From assembly GCA_905478225.1 (NCBI GenBank), contig CAJQHR010000046.1, forward strand, positions 1 through 38,224: 38,224 bases of DNA. Reading direction: 5' to 3'. The stretch comes from an uncultured Crocinitomix sp. (lineage in GTDB: Bacteria; Bacteroidota; Bacteroidia; Flavobacteriales_D; Crocinitomicaceae). Within the stretch, counting starts at the first letter, position 1; each line of letters starts with the position of its first letter. Under the pieces are notes generated by a model that saw nothing but the letters and a program-made list of their open reading frames with translations, was not told the origin of the DNA and searched no databases. The translations under genes and the position numbers were made by a program. This document shows, one piece after another, positions 23,570 to 33,029 of the stretch.

Positions 23570-25311
23570 ATGAAAAAGACTTACTTTATGGTCGCAGGAG
23601 CAACCCTGTCGACAGTGGGTGGGTATACTCAAATCTCTAGTGAGCAAGCCAATCTTCCTTTCGAAAAGGAAACCCAAACAAGACAAATAATTGGACTCTA
23701 TTCTGACAGTCGAGACGCAGGAGACCCCATTATAACAGACGACTTTAGTGTACCAGATAACTGGTTAATTTACTCCAAAGTCGGAACCGATCCCGAATGG
23801 CAAATTGTGACAGAAGAACCACCTGCTTTAGATGGCTTTATAAGTGACATGGCGTCAACTACAAAAGCGAATGGCTTTGGTGTTTTTGATGGTATTCAAT
23901 ACCTCAGAGATGAAATTGTCGGTGTGCCAGAGCAGGATGCTTATTTAGAGTATGGTTCCACAATTAACCGTACCGGTCTTCCTGGTGTAATTTTGGAATT
24001 TGAACAAGCCTACAGGGCATTTAACAGAGATCAAACCTTTGTGGAAGTAACAGCCACTACTTGGGATGATGGGGAGTTCGTTTCTTACGAATTAAACTCC
24101 GGGGAATCTACAAATGGACCAACACTCCAAGAAACGGCGACGCTAAATATCTCCGAAATTGCTGCCGGAGAATCAAGTGTAAAAATCTGATTCAGATGGC
24201 TAGAAACTAGTTTAGAAGATGTAATTGGTGCAGGTTATGCATGGATGGTTGACGATTTTATTGTTCGCGAAGCATGGGATCACGATCAACAAATCTCAGC
24301 ATCTTATCACCGTTCAGGATTAGGGGTATTTATGCCAAACGGCATGGAGTATTATATGATTCCGCCCACTCAACTTACCGATATTTTTTTTATTGGTGAA
24401 ACAGAAAGCATGGCAGGTATAACGCAAGTAAATGCGAAGTTGAATGTAGACGTTCTAGGTGGTGCTGGAGACTCTGGAACATCCGCTCCATTCGACTTAC
24501 CAGTGGCTGCTTCTGACTCAGTGAGTTGCACAACCCCATTCGTTCCAAGTACAGAAGGCGCATATAATGTGACCTACTTTTTTGACAGTGATGGCGAGGA
24601 AGAACCTACGAATGACACTATGTACGATCTCTTTACAGATACAAATGCAGCTCAAAATTTCGTTTATTCTCGAGATAATGGTTTTAGTTCATCAAGCATT
24701 AGTAATGTCACATCCAACGTAGGAATACCATTGCTAATTGGCAATGTAATGGACATTTTCGCCACGGATCAAATTGGAGCGATAGACATTGTTGTTTCTG
24801 ATGCCGAAACGAATGTAGGACAGGAAGTTTTTGCCCAAGTGATGATACTGTCAGGAGACGTTTTTGTATATGCAGATCAATCCGAAAATCATATTATTAC
24901 ACCTGAAGAAAACGCGGGTTTTATTACCATTACACTCGAAACACCAATTGATGTCGCTGCTAGTGAGACCGTGCTTGTTTTAGCTGGTCATTATGGTGGT
25001 GGTGATGAGGTAGAGTTTAGAATGGCACAAGGTGGGGATGAACAGACGGTTTTAGGTTATATCTCAGGTGGAGCTGATCCTTTCTTGTTATTGGAACCTT
25101 CAGCAATTATGAATTAAACGAGGCGGCTGCGGTTTCAGTTGAGTTTAGAGATGCTTCTGGTAGATTAGTAAAATCAATCGAAAATGGTGTTCAAAATGCA
25201 GATTTCTACACGCTCGAAATTGATGCGAATGAATTTGCAGATGGGATCTACTTCTATTCATTCAATGTTGGTGGTCAAAAAGTGACAAAAAGAAAGGGAA
25301 TTAACAAATAG
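23570..25311 (+). pseudogene. T9SS-secreted protein, paralogue 1 (decayed)
   Basis: Begins with a signal peptide (MKKTYFMVAGATLSTVGGY) and follows the paralogue at 25442 along its whole length, including the D-D-F-S-x-x-x-N-W jelly-roll start. Two lesions break it. First, a TGA at 24188-24190 replaces the Arg codon of the V-[KR]-I-R-F-R-W strand (CGA to TGA fits a single transition). Second, near 25110-25117 the copy jumps from the SAIM segment directly to NYELNEA, lacking about 112 bases present in the intact paralogue. ATTATG/TATG-type microhomology lies at both edges and the frame changes. The C-terminal sorting tail survives in another frame, ending at 25311. Confidence 0.85.
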
Positions 25312-25408
25312 ATTATAAAACGAACATTTAGGATTAAAATGATGACACATTTTTTTCTGAAAAACGACTTTGTCTATGTGTTGATAATGGATAAAGCTGT
25401 TTTTTTTC

Positions 25409-25426
25409 GTATATTTACACTCAAAT
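25409..25426 (+). promoter_or_regulatory. Promoter core shared with the beta-helix gene
   Basis: GTATATTTACACTCAAAT at 25409-25426 contains a -7-like TATATTTA. It is identical at 17 of 18 positions to 35530-35547 before the beta-helix T9SS gene. It is followed by an A-rich leader and the ATG at 25442. Confidence 0.45.
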
Positions 25427-25441
25427 TTAAAAATAGAAAAA

Positions 25442-27286
25442 ATGAAAAAGGTTTACTTACTGGTTTCAGGTGTGATTTTAGCGGCAGGTGCTGTTAATGC
25501 GCAGGTTGATGCCGAAAGAGCATACTTGCCGTTTGAAAAGCAAGATGCTACTACAAGAGTTACGGGTCTTGTAAGTGATGATAGAGCTCCTGGAGATATT
25601 ATTATTGAAGATGATTTTAGTGATTTTGGTAACTGGGATATTGGTACCGAAGGTGGGACTATTCCTGAATTCGAACTAACAACTACTACACCAACAGACG
25701 TTGATGACTATTGTGGTGCTATGGCATCTCCAACTAACGCTAACGGATTTGCAATGTTTAACGGGATTACTTACCTATTAGATGACGCGGTTGAGCCTGC
25801 AGATGCTACAGTAACGTTTGCTGATCCAATCGATTGTTCTGCTGCTACTGCAGTAACATTGGAATTCTTTGCTTTTTATAGAGCATTTAACGCTGATGAC
25901 GTATTTGTTGAAGTTACTAATGATGGTTGGGGTACTTTCGAGTCTTACCAATTATTCGTTGACATGCCAACAAATGATCCAACAAGACAAGAAGTTATTC
26001 TTAAGGATGTAACATCTGTAGCAGCTGGTGAAGCTACTGTTGAGGTTCGTTTCAGATGGACTGAACTAGGAGCTGATCCTGATTTCGGTTCTGGTTATGG
26101 TTTCGGTATTGATGATTTCAAAGTGAAAGAAGCTTGGGATTATGATGTTGAAATTACTGCATCTTACCATAGATCTGGTGTTGGTGTATATATGGAAAAC
26201 GGTATGGAATATTACCAAATTCCTAATGACCAAGTAACTGAAATCGAATTTGCTGGAAAAGTACAAAACTTAGGTGGTGTTACTCAAAACAATGCAAAAT
26301 TAAACGTTGAAGTTTCTGGTCCTGTAACTTATTCTGGTACTTCTGCTGGTGTTGATCTTCCTGTTGGAGCATCTGATTCAGTATCTTGTGCAACTACTTT
26401 AACTCCAGCTGATAACGGTGATTATAATGCTGTTTATTGGTTTGATTCTGATGACGCTGAGGAAGAAACAGTAAATGATACAATTGTTGATCCTGGTACT
26501 ATTCAACGTACAGAGTACATGTATGCTAGAGATAACGGAATCGGTGGATCATCTATCGGAAACGTAACTTCTAATACTGGTGCTCCTTTATTAATTGGTA
26601 ACACAATGGATATTTTTGGTGACGGTGTAATCGGAGCTGTTGATATCGTTGTTACTGATGACGCTTCAAACGTAGGGAAATTAATCTTTGCTCAAGTAAT
26701 GATTTTTGACGGTGGTGCTGGTGCATTTATTTATGCTGACCAAACTGCAGATCACGAAATTACTTCTGGTGAGAATGGTGGACCAATTACTGTTACATTT
26801 AGCGAAGAGATTGAAGTGTTTGCTGGACAAACTATCTTAGTTCTTGCTGGACACTATGGTGGAGCAACTGAAGCTAGATTCAGAATGGCACAAGGTGTTG
26901 ATGAGCAAACTGTATTAGGATACACTTCTGGTGCTACTGATCCGTTCTTCTTACAATCTCCTTCAGCTATTATGGTGCGTACGCACATGAGAAGCTATGT
27001 TGGTTTAGAAGAAACTGTAATTAACAACTTCTCTATTTCTCAAAACATCCCAAATCCATTTGGAGACAATTCAGTAATCAACTATGAGTTGAACGAAGCT
27101 GCTGCTGTTTCTGTTGAGTTTGTTGATGTTTCAGGAAAAGTTGTTAAGTCAATTAACAACGGAACACAAGCTGCTGGTGCTTATACTTTAGCTGTTGATG
27201 CTAATGATTTTGCTGAAGGTGTATATTTCTACACATTCACAGTAGGTGCTGAAAAAGTAACTAAAAGAATGGTTATTACTAAGTAG
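25442..27286 (+). CDS. T9SS type A sorting-domain protein, paralogue 2 (intact)
   Basis: 614 residues, secreted. Signal peptide (1-20, cleavage after VNAQ); an N-terminal jelly-roll of the cleaved-adhesin/MAM-like kind (about 55-235, starting DDFSDFGNWDIG); a middle immunoglobulin-like region (about 240-360, with GASDSVSCATTLTPADNGDY); a further beta domain; and a C-terminal T9SS sorting domain (about 525-614: SQNIPNPFGDNSVINYEL, then VYFYTFTVG...KRMVITK). Codons are strongly biased to GGT, GCT, GTT, ACT and GAA, much more than in its neighbours, which suggests high expression. It is flanked by two broken copies of itself and followed by a strong terminator. Binding target unknown. Confidence 0.9.
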   Translation: MKKVYLLVSGVILAAGAVNAQVDAERAYLPFEKQDATTRVTGLVSDDRAPGDIIIEDDFSDFGNWDIGTEGGTIPEFELTTTTPTDVDDYCGAMASPTNANGFAMFNGITYLLDDAVEPADATVTFADPIDCSAATAVTLEFFAFYRAFNADDVFVEVTNDGWGTFESYQLFVDMPTNDPTRQEVILKDVTSVAAGEATVEVRFRWTELGADPDFGSGYGFGIDDFKVKEAWDYDVEITASYHRSGVGVYMENGMEYYQIPNDQVTEIEFAGKVQNLGGVTQNNAKLNVEVSGPVTYSGTSAGVDLPVGASDSVSCATTLTPADNGDYNAVYWFDSDDAEEETVNDTIVDPGTIQRTEYMYARDNGIGGSSIGNVTSNTGAPLLIGNTMDIFGDGVIGAVDIVVTDDASNVGKLIFAQVMIFDGGAGAFIYADQTADHEITSGENGGPITVTFSEEIEVFAGQTILVLAGHYGGATEARFRMAQGVDEQTVLGYTSGATDPFFLQSPSAIMVRTHMRSYVGLEETVINNFSISQNIPNPFGDNSVINYELNEAAAVSVEFVDVSGKVVKSINNGTQAAGAYTLAVDANDFAEGVYFYTFTVGAEKVTKRMVITK

Positions 27287-27317
27287 TCACTTAGGATAAA
27301 CATCCTTTAACAATATT

Positions 27318-27363
27318 AAACCCCATTTCGTTTTGGTTTTTTCAAGATGAGGTGGGGTTTTTT
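27318..27363 (+). terminator. Rho-independent terminator
   Basis: A 12-pair stem (27318-27329 with 27349-27360, ACCCCA core, two G-U pairs) followed by a run of six T. It ends the transcript of the intact T9SS paralogue. Confidence 0.9.
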
Positions 27364-27393
27364 GATTTGTAACATTTCCTAATTCTAAAGCCT

Positions 27394-29259
27394 ATAAAAA
27401 ACACATTTCCACTATTAGCCGCAACACTTTTTTGTGCAACTTCTTTAACAGCGCAAATTGATGCAATACCCGCCGCACGATTAAAAGAAACCATTACGGT
27501 TGATCTTGGAGGTCATCCAAGTCATTTGACGTATCATGAAGAACGTGCTGCAGGTGATGTAATTGTAGCGGATGATTTTATGGATTTGTCAAACTGGTTA
27601 ATTGTTACGGAAGATGGAACTTCAGCTGAATGGGTGTGGTATGCTGACACGCCTTCTGACATAGATGAGCACATGGGAGCAATGAACTCAACTACACATG
27701 AAAATGGTTTTGCAGGGTTTAATGGTGTTCAATATTTATTGGACGGGGATGTTGAGATGCAAAATGCCAGTTTAGAATATGAGCATTTAATTAATTGTGA
27801 GGATGCCAGTTCAGTTATTCTTTCATTTGAGCAGCGTTATCGTGGTTTTAATACTTGTAAAACATACGTAGAGGTTTCAAATAATGCAGGTATTTCTTAT
27901 GATTTTCAATATGAAATAAATCAGCGAACATACGTGAATCAAAATCCAATTCAAAAAGTAATTACGTTAAATATTACAGAAGCGGCTACAGGAAATCCGG
28001 AGGTGAAAATTCGGTTTAGATGGGAAGAAACTAGCGAAGTTGATGTGCACGGATCGGGTTATGCTTGGTTGATTGATGACTTTGTGGTTTCCGAAGGATG
28101 GAATACGGATGTGAAGATTACGGATGTACATCTGCAGTCTGGCGTGGGTGGTTTAATTGAAAATGGAATGACTTATTATTTGGCTTATGAACATCAAACA
28201 ACTGAAATAGAATTAAGCGCTACGGTTGAAAATTTAGCGAGTACAGTCCAAGAAAATGTGAAGCTTAATGTACAGGTAACAGGGCCTTCTGGTCACAGTT
28301 GTATGTCAGAGGTTACGGACTTGAATATTGGGGCTAAAGACTCCTTATTTTGCACATCTTCATTCACGCCGAGTGAGGCTGGCACGTACACCGCTAAATT
28401 TTGGTTTGATAGTGATTCGGAGGAAGATTATGTTTTTAATGACACCATTATTAAATCGATCGAAGTCGGTTCAGAGTTTAATGATTATGCCCGTCATAAC
28501 GGTGTTGAAACTGGATCAATTGCCAACCTAACTGTTAACGCCGGTGCACCGTTATTAATTGGAAATTTAATGCAGTTTTTTGATGTGTCTGAGTTCCGCG
28601 AAGTGTCGGTTTTCATAACTGACGACAGCACAAATTTAGGGCAGTATATATTTATACAATTAATGAAGTATAATCCCGAGACGGGTGATTTTGTTTATGT
28701 TGAACAAACGGACGATCATGAGATAAATGTCTCGAATTTGGGCACCAAAGTGAGTCTATATTTTGAGGAAGAACAGTGCTATAAGGAAAATGAATATGGA
28801 TTGATTTTGGTGGGACATTACGGGGGAACAAATGAGGTCCGTTTTTCCTTGGCGCAAGATGTGGAGGAAAAAACTGTGCTGGGTTATACTTCGGGTGCTA
28901 CTGATCCCTTTTATTTAGAGGGTCCGCAAGCAATAATGGTTCAAATTGAGGGAATGGAGTATGGCTATTGTAATATTGGAATTGAAGAAAATGGAAGTGC
29001 ATTTAACCTTTCTCAAAATAAACCCAATCCATTTTCGGAATCAACGTTAATCCAATATGAATTGGCGAGTAATGAAGAGGTTCATATCAGCATTACTGAT
29101 TTGGCAGGGAAAATGGTAAAAACCATAAACCTGGGCAACCAATCCGCCGGGAAACATGAATTCCGCCTGAGCGAGAATGATTTTTCTGAAGGTGTATATT
29201 TTTACACGTTTAATCTTGGAGATGAGTTTGTGACAAAGCGAATGATTGTGGTAAAATAA
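27394..29259 (+). pseudogene. T9SS-secreted protein, paralogue 3 (start codon lost)
   Basis: The frame from 27394 encodes a perfect signal peptide, KNTFPLLAATLFCATSLTAQ, and then the same architecture as the paralogue at 25442, through to a T9SS tail ending FVTKRMIVVK. The codon where the ATG belongs is ATA (27394-27396), with no in-frame ATG, GTG or TTG before the signal peptide; the frame is closed by a stop at 27370. The first standard in-frame start, TTG 27526, would remove the signal peptide and make export impossible. The body shows no other lesion, so loss of the start is recent, or a rare AUA/AUU start is used. Codon use is ordinary, unlike paralogue 2. Confidence 0.75.
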
Positions 29260-29264
29260 CCTTA

Positions 29265-29519
29265 GGAGCTTCGGGCTTTGATCCAATTGATGTGCTGAGT
29301 AAATATCGTTACCGCGAAGGGCCGGGCTATTATCAGTCGACCAAGGATGCGGATACGCACTTTTTCTTTGATTATATTCTAAAAGGAACTTACGTGTTTG
29401 AATATGATTTACGTGTGCAACACAAAGGAGATTTTTAAAATGGGATAACGACCATTCAACGCATGTATGCGCCAGAGTTTACTTCGCATTCGAACGGAAT
29501 TCGTGTAATTGTGGAGTAG
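29265..29519 (+). pseudogene. Alpha-2-macroglobulin C-terminal remnant
   Basis: The frame reads GASGFDPIDVLSKYRYREG, then GPGYYQSTKDADTHFFFDYI, KGTYVFEYDLRVQHKGDF, a TAA stop at 29436-29438, and NGITTIQRMYAPEFTSHSNG before the final TAG. This is the extreme C-terminus of the large bacterial alpha-2-macroglobulin family (the segment with K-G-T-Y-V-F-E-Y and M-Y-A-P-E-F). Only the last 85 codons of a gene that normally has about 1800-2000 remain, and even these carry an internal stop. It begins right after paralogue 3, so a large deletion removed the rest. Confidence 0.75.
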
Positions 29520-29617
29520 AGGATCAATCCGCAATAAGAAATATGTTTAGAAGAGTCAAGCAGGTTGTTCGCTGTGCTTCGGCGAAATGGAAATGATTCG
29601 AGCATATGACTTTTTTA

Positions 29618-30091
29618 TTATTTAAAATGCAATTTCATTCCTTCGTGAGAATTTTTAAAGCCCAAACTTTTATAAAATTCAAGAGCGGCTGGTCGTTTTT
29701 TATCAGTTGTTAATTGAAGCAAATGCGTATTTCTCTCTTTTGCACGATTAATGGCCCACAGAAACATGGATTTACCAATGCCTTGTCCTCGCTTGTCGGT
29801 TCTAATTCGCACGGCTTCAATTTGCGCTCTGATTCCTCCTTGATAGGTCAGGTGCTGAATAAAGGTCAATTGAAAAGTGCCAATAATTTCATGGTTTTCA
29901 TCCGCTGCAACCATTAATTCTTGATTAGCATCTGCATCTATTTTTTTAAAAGCCAATTGATATTCTTGCGGAATTTGATTTTCGGGATTAAAACTTTCTC
30001 TAGTTTGACCCAATTCATCATCTGCAAGCATAGCAATAATGAACCTTAGATCAGTTATGGTTGCTTTTCTATAATTTATTGTCGTTTTCAC
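29618..30091 (-). CDS. GNAT family N-acetyltransferase
   Basis: About 157 residues from the GTG at 30091; a TTG at 30097 is the only other candidate and no ATG exists in frame. The acetyl-CoA binding loop is RTDKRGQGIGKSMFLWAI (about 97-114, pattern R-x2-G-x-G-[IL]-G), followed by the C-terminal beta-strand and AALEFYKSLGFKNSHEGMKL. A phinothricin/amino-acid-type substrate cannot be distinguished from others. It is convergent with the pseudogene region and lies downstream of the band-7 gene on the same strand (30-base gap), so it may be co-transcribed. Confidence 0.85.
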   Translation of the reverse strand: MKTTINYRKATITDLRFIIAMLADDELGQTRESFNPENQIPQEYQLAFKKIDADANQELMVAADENHEIIGTFQLTFIQHLTYQGGIRAQIEAVRIRTDKRGQGIGKSMFLWAINRAKERNTHLLQLTTDKKRPAALEFYKSLGFKNSHEGMKLHFK

Positions 30092-30121
30092 AAACAATTT
30101 CCCTATAAACGACTATGAAGA

Positions 30122-30982
30122 TTAATTGCTCTTAAGTATTGATACTCCAGAACCAAACACATTACTTGTACCATAAGGTGAGCCAATTCCATCCCATTTC
30201 TCCCACTTTTTCAATTCAATGTATTGTGGGTTTTTCCCAATTTGTTCAGCTTCCAGTTGAATTGCTTCAGCTTTAAAGGTTGCAGAAATTACAAGGGCAG
30301 AATCTCCACGTGCTTTTTCAATTTTAGCATTTGCCAAATACTCTTCCTCTTTTTGTTTTTCTTTGGCCGTTAAGTTTCTTTGCTTCTGCGTCTCTTTGTT
30401 TGTGATTTCTGTTGCAATATTTGCAGGTAAATTGACATCAGCAATTTCTACATAATGCAAAGTGATGTAGTTATCTTCAAAATCACTCTGCAAAATGTCT
30501 TCGATTTCTCCTTCTAATGCTTCACGCTTAGAACTGTAAACTTGCTCGTATGTGTAGCGACCGATCACATCTTTAATTGCTCCTTTTGCTTTATCATTAA
30601 TGAAAGAAATAAAACCGGGACCGTGTTTAAGGTGTAATGCTGCAATTTTACCTTGCGCTGCCGAATAGTTAACCGAAACTTCCACTGTAATATCTGTCCC
30701 ATTAATATCCATTACTTCAGAAGTGTAATTCTCCGTTTGCTGACGGATATTATAGGTGATCATTTCATTCCAGGGAGCAATAAAAAACGTTCCATCATCA
30801 TAAGTTACTTCTTTGTCTACACCACCTCCATATGGGCGATAAATGAATCCTTGTTCTCCTGGTTCAACATCTGTCCAGGACATAAAGAACATAATTAATA
30901 AGATGAGGCCAGTTACCCCAAGGGCGATATAACGACCTAAATTTTTAGTTGGTATATTAAATTGATTATTAGTTTGATTCAT
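30122..30982 (-). CDS. Band 7/prohibitin (SPFH) membrane protein
   Basis: 286 residues. One N-terminal membrane helix (about 15-36), then an SPFH domain (about 38-200: VEPGEQGFIYRPYGGGVDKEV..., then TDITVEVSVNY and the YEQVYSSKREALEGEIEDIL segment), and a coiled-coil charged region (about 195-250). SPFH proteins form large membrane-bound ring assemblies and affect protease or membrane-domain function. A 61-residue two-helix membrane protein is encoded immediately upstream (8-base gap) and is probably co-transcribed. Confidence 0.9.
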   Translation of the reverse strand: MNQTNNQFNIPTKNLGRYIALGVTGLILLIMFFMSWTDVEPGEQGFIYRPYGGGVDKEVTYDDGTFFIAPWNEMITYNIRQQTENYTSEVMDINGTDITVEVSVNYSAAQGKIAALHLKHGPGFISFINDKAKGAIKDVIGRYTYEQVYSSKREALEGEIEDILQSDFEDNYITLHYVEIADVNLPANIATEITNKETQKQRNLTAKEKQKEEEYLANAKIEKARGDSALVISATFKAEAIQLEAEQIGKNPQYIELKKWEKWDGIGSPYGTSNVFGSGVSILKSN

Positions 30983-30990
30983 AACAAGTA

Positions 30991-31176
30991 TTAATTTTTA
31001 GATGTTTTTTTAATGAAATTGAAAACCAAATAAATCACCGCTATGATTAAGCCAAGCGCCATAACTTTAATAAAGGGCGATCCTTTAAGTAAGTATTTGA
31101 ATGATAGAAATATAGTTCCACCAATAATGACTGAACCGAAAATAATTTTATAGACAAGTAAAGTTCGATTGCTCAT
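30991..31176 (-). CDS. Small two-helix membrane protein
   Basis: 61 residues with two hydrophobic helices (about 7-27 and 34-54), ending in a basic tail (KKTSKN). No family is recognised. It lies eight bases upstream of the band-7 gene on the same strand, which suggests a helper or partner of that membrane complex. Confidence 0.7.
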   Translation of the reverse strand: MSNRTLLVYKIIFGSVIIGGTIFLSFKYLLKGSPFIKVMALGLIIAVIYLVFNFIKKTSKN

Positions 31177-31270
31177 GATAAAAAGGTTTATTTAACAAAG
31201 ATAGTAACATCTGCTGAATGAGCCACATAATAATAGATTAGCGTTGATGCAAGATGAACGTCTAATTGTT

Positions 31271-31441
31271 CTAGTAAACAGAAAAAATCCCAAAATATGA
31301 AACAGCGAATAAGGTATTAAATGATGAAGCTAGTGCATTGTATTCTTCCCTGTCAAACCAAAGGTGATAATTTTCTAGCAATACATCTTGCCCGACAAGC
31401 AGAGTAGTTACAATTGCTCCAATAATGCAAATAGTTCTCAT
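31271..31441 (-). CDS. Possible small membrane peptide
   Basis: A 56-residue frame (MRTICIIGAIVTTLLVGQDV...) with one N-terminal hydrophobic segment and a second near the C-terminus. It lies just downstream of the terminator at 31456-31490. Coding status is uncertain; no homologue is recognised. Confidence 0.35.
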   Translation of the reverse strand: MRTICIIGAIVTTLLVGQDVLLENYHLWFDREEYNALASSFNTLFAVSYFGIFSVY

Positions 31442-31455
31442 TTTTTAGGCATAAA

Positions 31456-31490
31456 AAATCCCTTTTTTCATCAGGGGAAAAAAGGGATTT
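31456..31490 (-). terminator. Rho-independent terminator of the DUF2911 gene
   Basis: Perfect 14-pair arms (31456-31469 and 31477-31490) with a seven-base loop. On the minus strand the stem is followed by a T run. It lies 18 bases after the DUF2911 stop. Confidence 0.85.
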
Positions 31491-31507
31491 AAATTATTGT
31501 CGTTTTA

Positions 31508-32107
31508 CTATTTTGAAGTTACATAAAAGCTAAACGTAGCTTTTTCCCAAGCAAAAGTAACTCCGGTTTCTGTAACTGTAAATGCTAAAGATTCAACGTT
31601 ATCTTCTCCAAACGCTGGTGTAACATCAAAGTTCAATACATCTTTTTCTGGATTGTGGTCATAAGCTCCCCAAACTCCGTGTATTTCTTTACTCCATTCT
31701 TCATTCAAAGTAATGCCCCAATCTGCATTTTCGTTTGGCGTCACAAACAACGCATATGTTCCAGCTGCAACGTCTGATCCGTTCACCTTAACATCAGCAG
31801 CAAAGGTAATAGCAGTTGCGTCATTTGCACCAGCTCTCCAAATTTTACCGTTAGGTACAAGGTCACCCCAAATTGTTCTACCCTTTACATAAGGTGAACC
31901 AAAATCTACATCTACCTGAACTCCACTCGCTATACCCGTTGATTGTGACCGTGGACTTTTTGGTGGTTTCGGAGTTTCGTCTTCAACCGTTTCTACAACT
32001 TCTTGCGCAGTTGAATCTACATCATTTTCAGTATCCGCAGCTTCACCGCCACCGCAAGAAAACAAGAGTACAGGTGCAATCAATAGGTAAGATATTTTTC
32101 TAAGCAT
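31508..32107 (-). CDS. DUF2911 lipoprotein
   Basis: 199 residues. Signal with lipobox LLFSC followed by Gly-Gly-Gly. An acidic, Pro-rich linker (about 22-55) leads into a DUF2911 domain (about 60-199): VDVDFGSPYVKGRTIWGDLVPNGKIWRAGANDATAITF, the characteristic G-R-x-I-[WF]-G-x-L-V-P and W-R-x-G-x-N-x-A-T pattern, and later YALFVTPNENADWGITLN. Function of the family is unknown; export to the envelope is clear. A single-gene transcript ends at a perfect terminator. Confidence 0.9.
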   Translation of the reverse strand: MLRKISYLLIAPVLLFSCGGGEAADTENDVDSTAQEVVETVEDETPKPPKSPRSQSTGIASGVQVDVDFGSPYVKGRTIWGDLVPNGKIWRAGANDATAITFAADVKVNGSDVAAGTYALFVTPNENADWGITLNEEWSKEIHGVWGAYDHNPEKDVLNFDVTPAFGEDNVESLAFTVTETGVTFAWEKATFSFYVTSK

Positions 32108-32349
32108 AATTTTAGTTTTGTGTAAAGATAATGGTTTCTCTGCACAATAAAGTCAACTTTTTAAGTGGAAGTCTAATTTATAGGTAACAAGTTTGGATTT
32201 TTATCTTTTTTCACCATTGGTGTTGCAAATTAATTGACCGCTTTTCTATCATGTTGCCCCAGATTGAAATTAGGGTATAATATGAAATCGAGAAAAAATA
32301 TTTTATAAGTGCGCCGATTTGAATGATAAGTGTGATCAAACAATTTGAG

Positions 32350-32931
32350 TTATGATTTCTTAACGAATTGCGTCAAAATCACGATCTGTTGTCCTTCTAC
32401 TTTTCCTTCAATTTGTTCAGCGTTGTCCCATACAAGTGAGATGCGTCGCACGGCTGTTCCACGTTTAGCAGTAAAGCTTGCTCCGCCTCTTACATTTAGA
32501 TCTTTTGTTAGCACTACAGTGTCTCCATTTTGGAGAATAACACCGTTGGCGTCTTTGTGCACAATAGCTTCACCTTCATCATCCCCTTCACCTGTTGAGG
32601 CCGCCCATTTAAGTGTTTCCTCTTCCAAATAAATCATGTCTAATAGATCTTGAGTCCAACCTTCTGATTTAAGGCGGTTTAGCATGCGCCACACCACTAC
32701 TTTAACAGCATCAACCTCGCTCCACATGCTGTCATTTAAACAACGCCAATGGTTCGCGTCAACATGGTCTGGATTTTCAATTTGATCTTTACAAGTTTCG
32801 CAAATTAGAATACTGTCATCAATTGTCCCCTTGGGGTGAGGAGGAACTTCAAAAATACTCAGCTTATCATTAGCGGTGCAAATTTCACATTGGGACCCTG
32901 CTCTTTCTTGGATTGCTTTATCAATACTCAT
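32350..32931 (-). CDS. PhnA/YjdM domain protein
   Basis: 193 residues. The N-terminal part has a zinc-ribbon-like pattern (two C-x2-C motifs, CEICTAND and CETCKD). The C-terminal 65 residues are the PhnA/YjdM domain (VHKDANGVILQNGDTVVLTKDLNVRGG...GTAVRRISL). Once linked to phosphonate use, the family is now of unsettled function, and no phosphonate genes are near. It is preceded by a short intergenic region. The frame is complete and has normal length for the longer Bacteroidota form. Confidence 0.88.
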   Translation of the reverse strand: MSIDKAIQERAGSQCEICTANDKLSIFEVPPHPKGTIDDSILICETCKDQIENPDHVDANHWRCLNDSMWSEVDAVKVVVWRMLNRLKSEGWTQDLLDMIYLEEETLKWAASTGEGDDEGEAIVHKDANGVILQNGDTVVLTKDLNVRGGASFTAKRGTAVRRISLVWDNAEQIEGKVEGQQIVILTQFVKKS

Positions 32932-33029
32932 TTAGAGGTGTTTTAGATAAAAATCAGCTGTAAAGCTATCAATTATTAACTGTTGCGCACCTACTAGTTA
33001 CAATTTTATTGAACCATTAATTTTTTATC

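Noticed and set aside
27366-27378. GTAACA half-site near 27.37 kb (and at about 31.2, 32.2 and 36.4 kb) as additional operators
   Set aside because: Only one arm is present; without the TGTTAC arm and a -7 box at the right distance they are chance matches.
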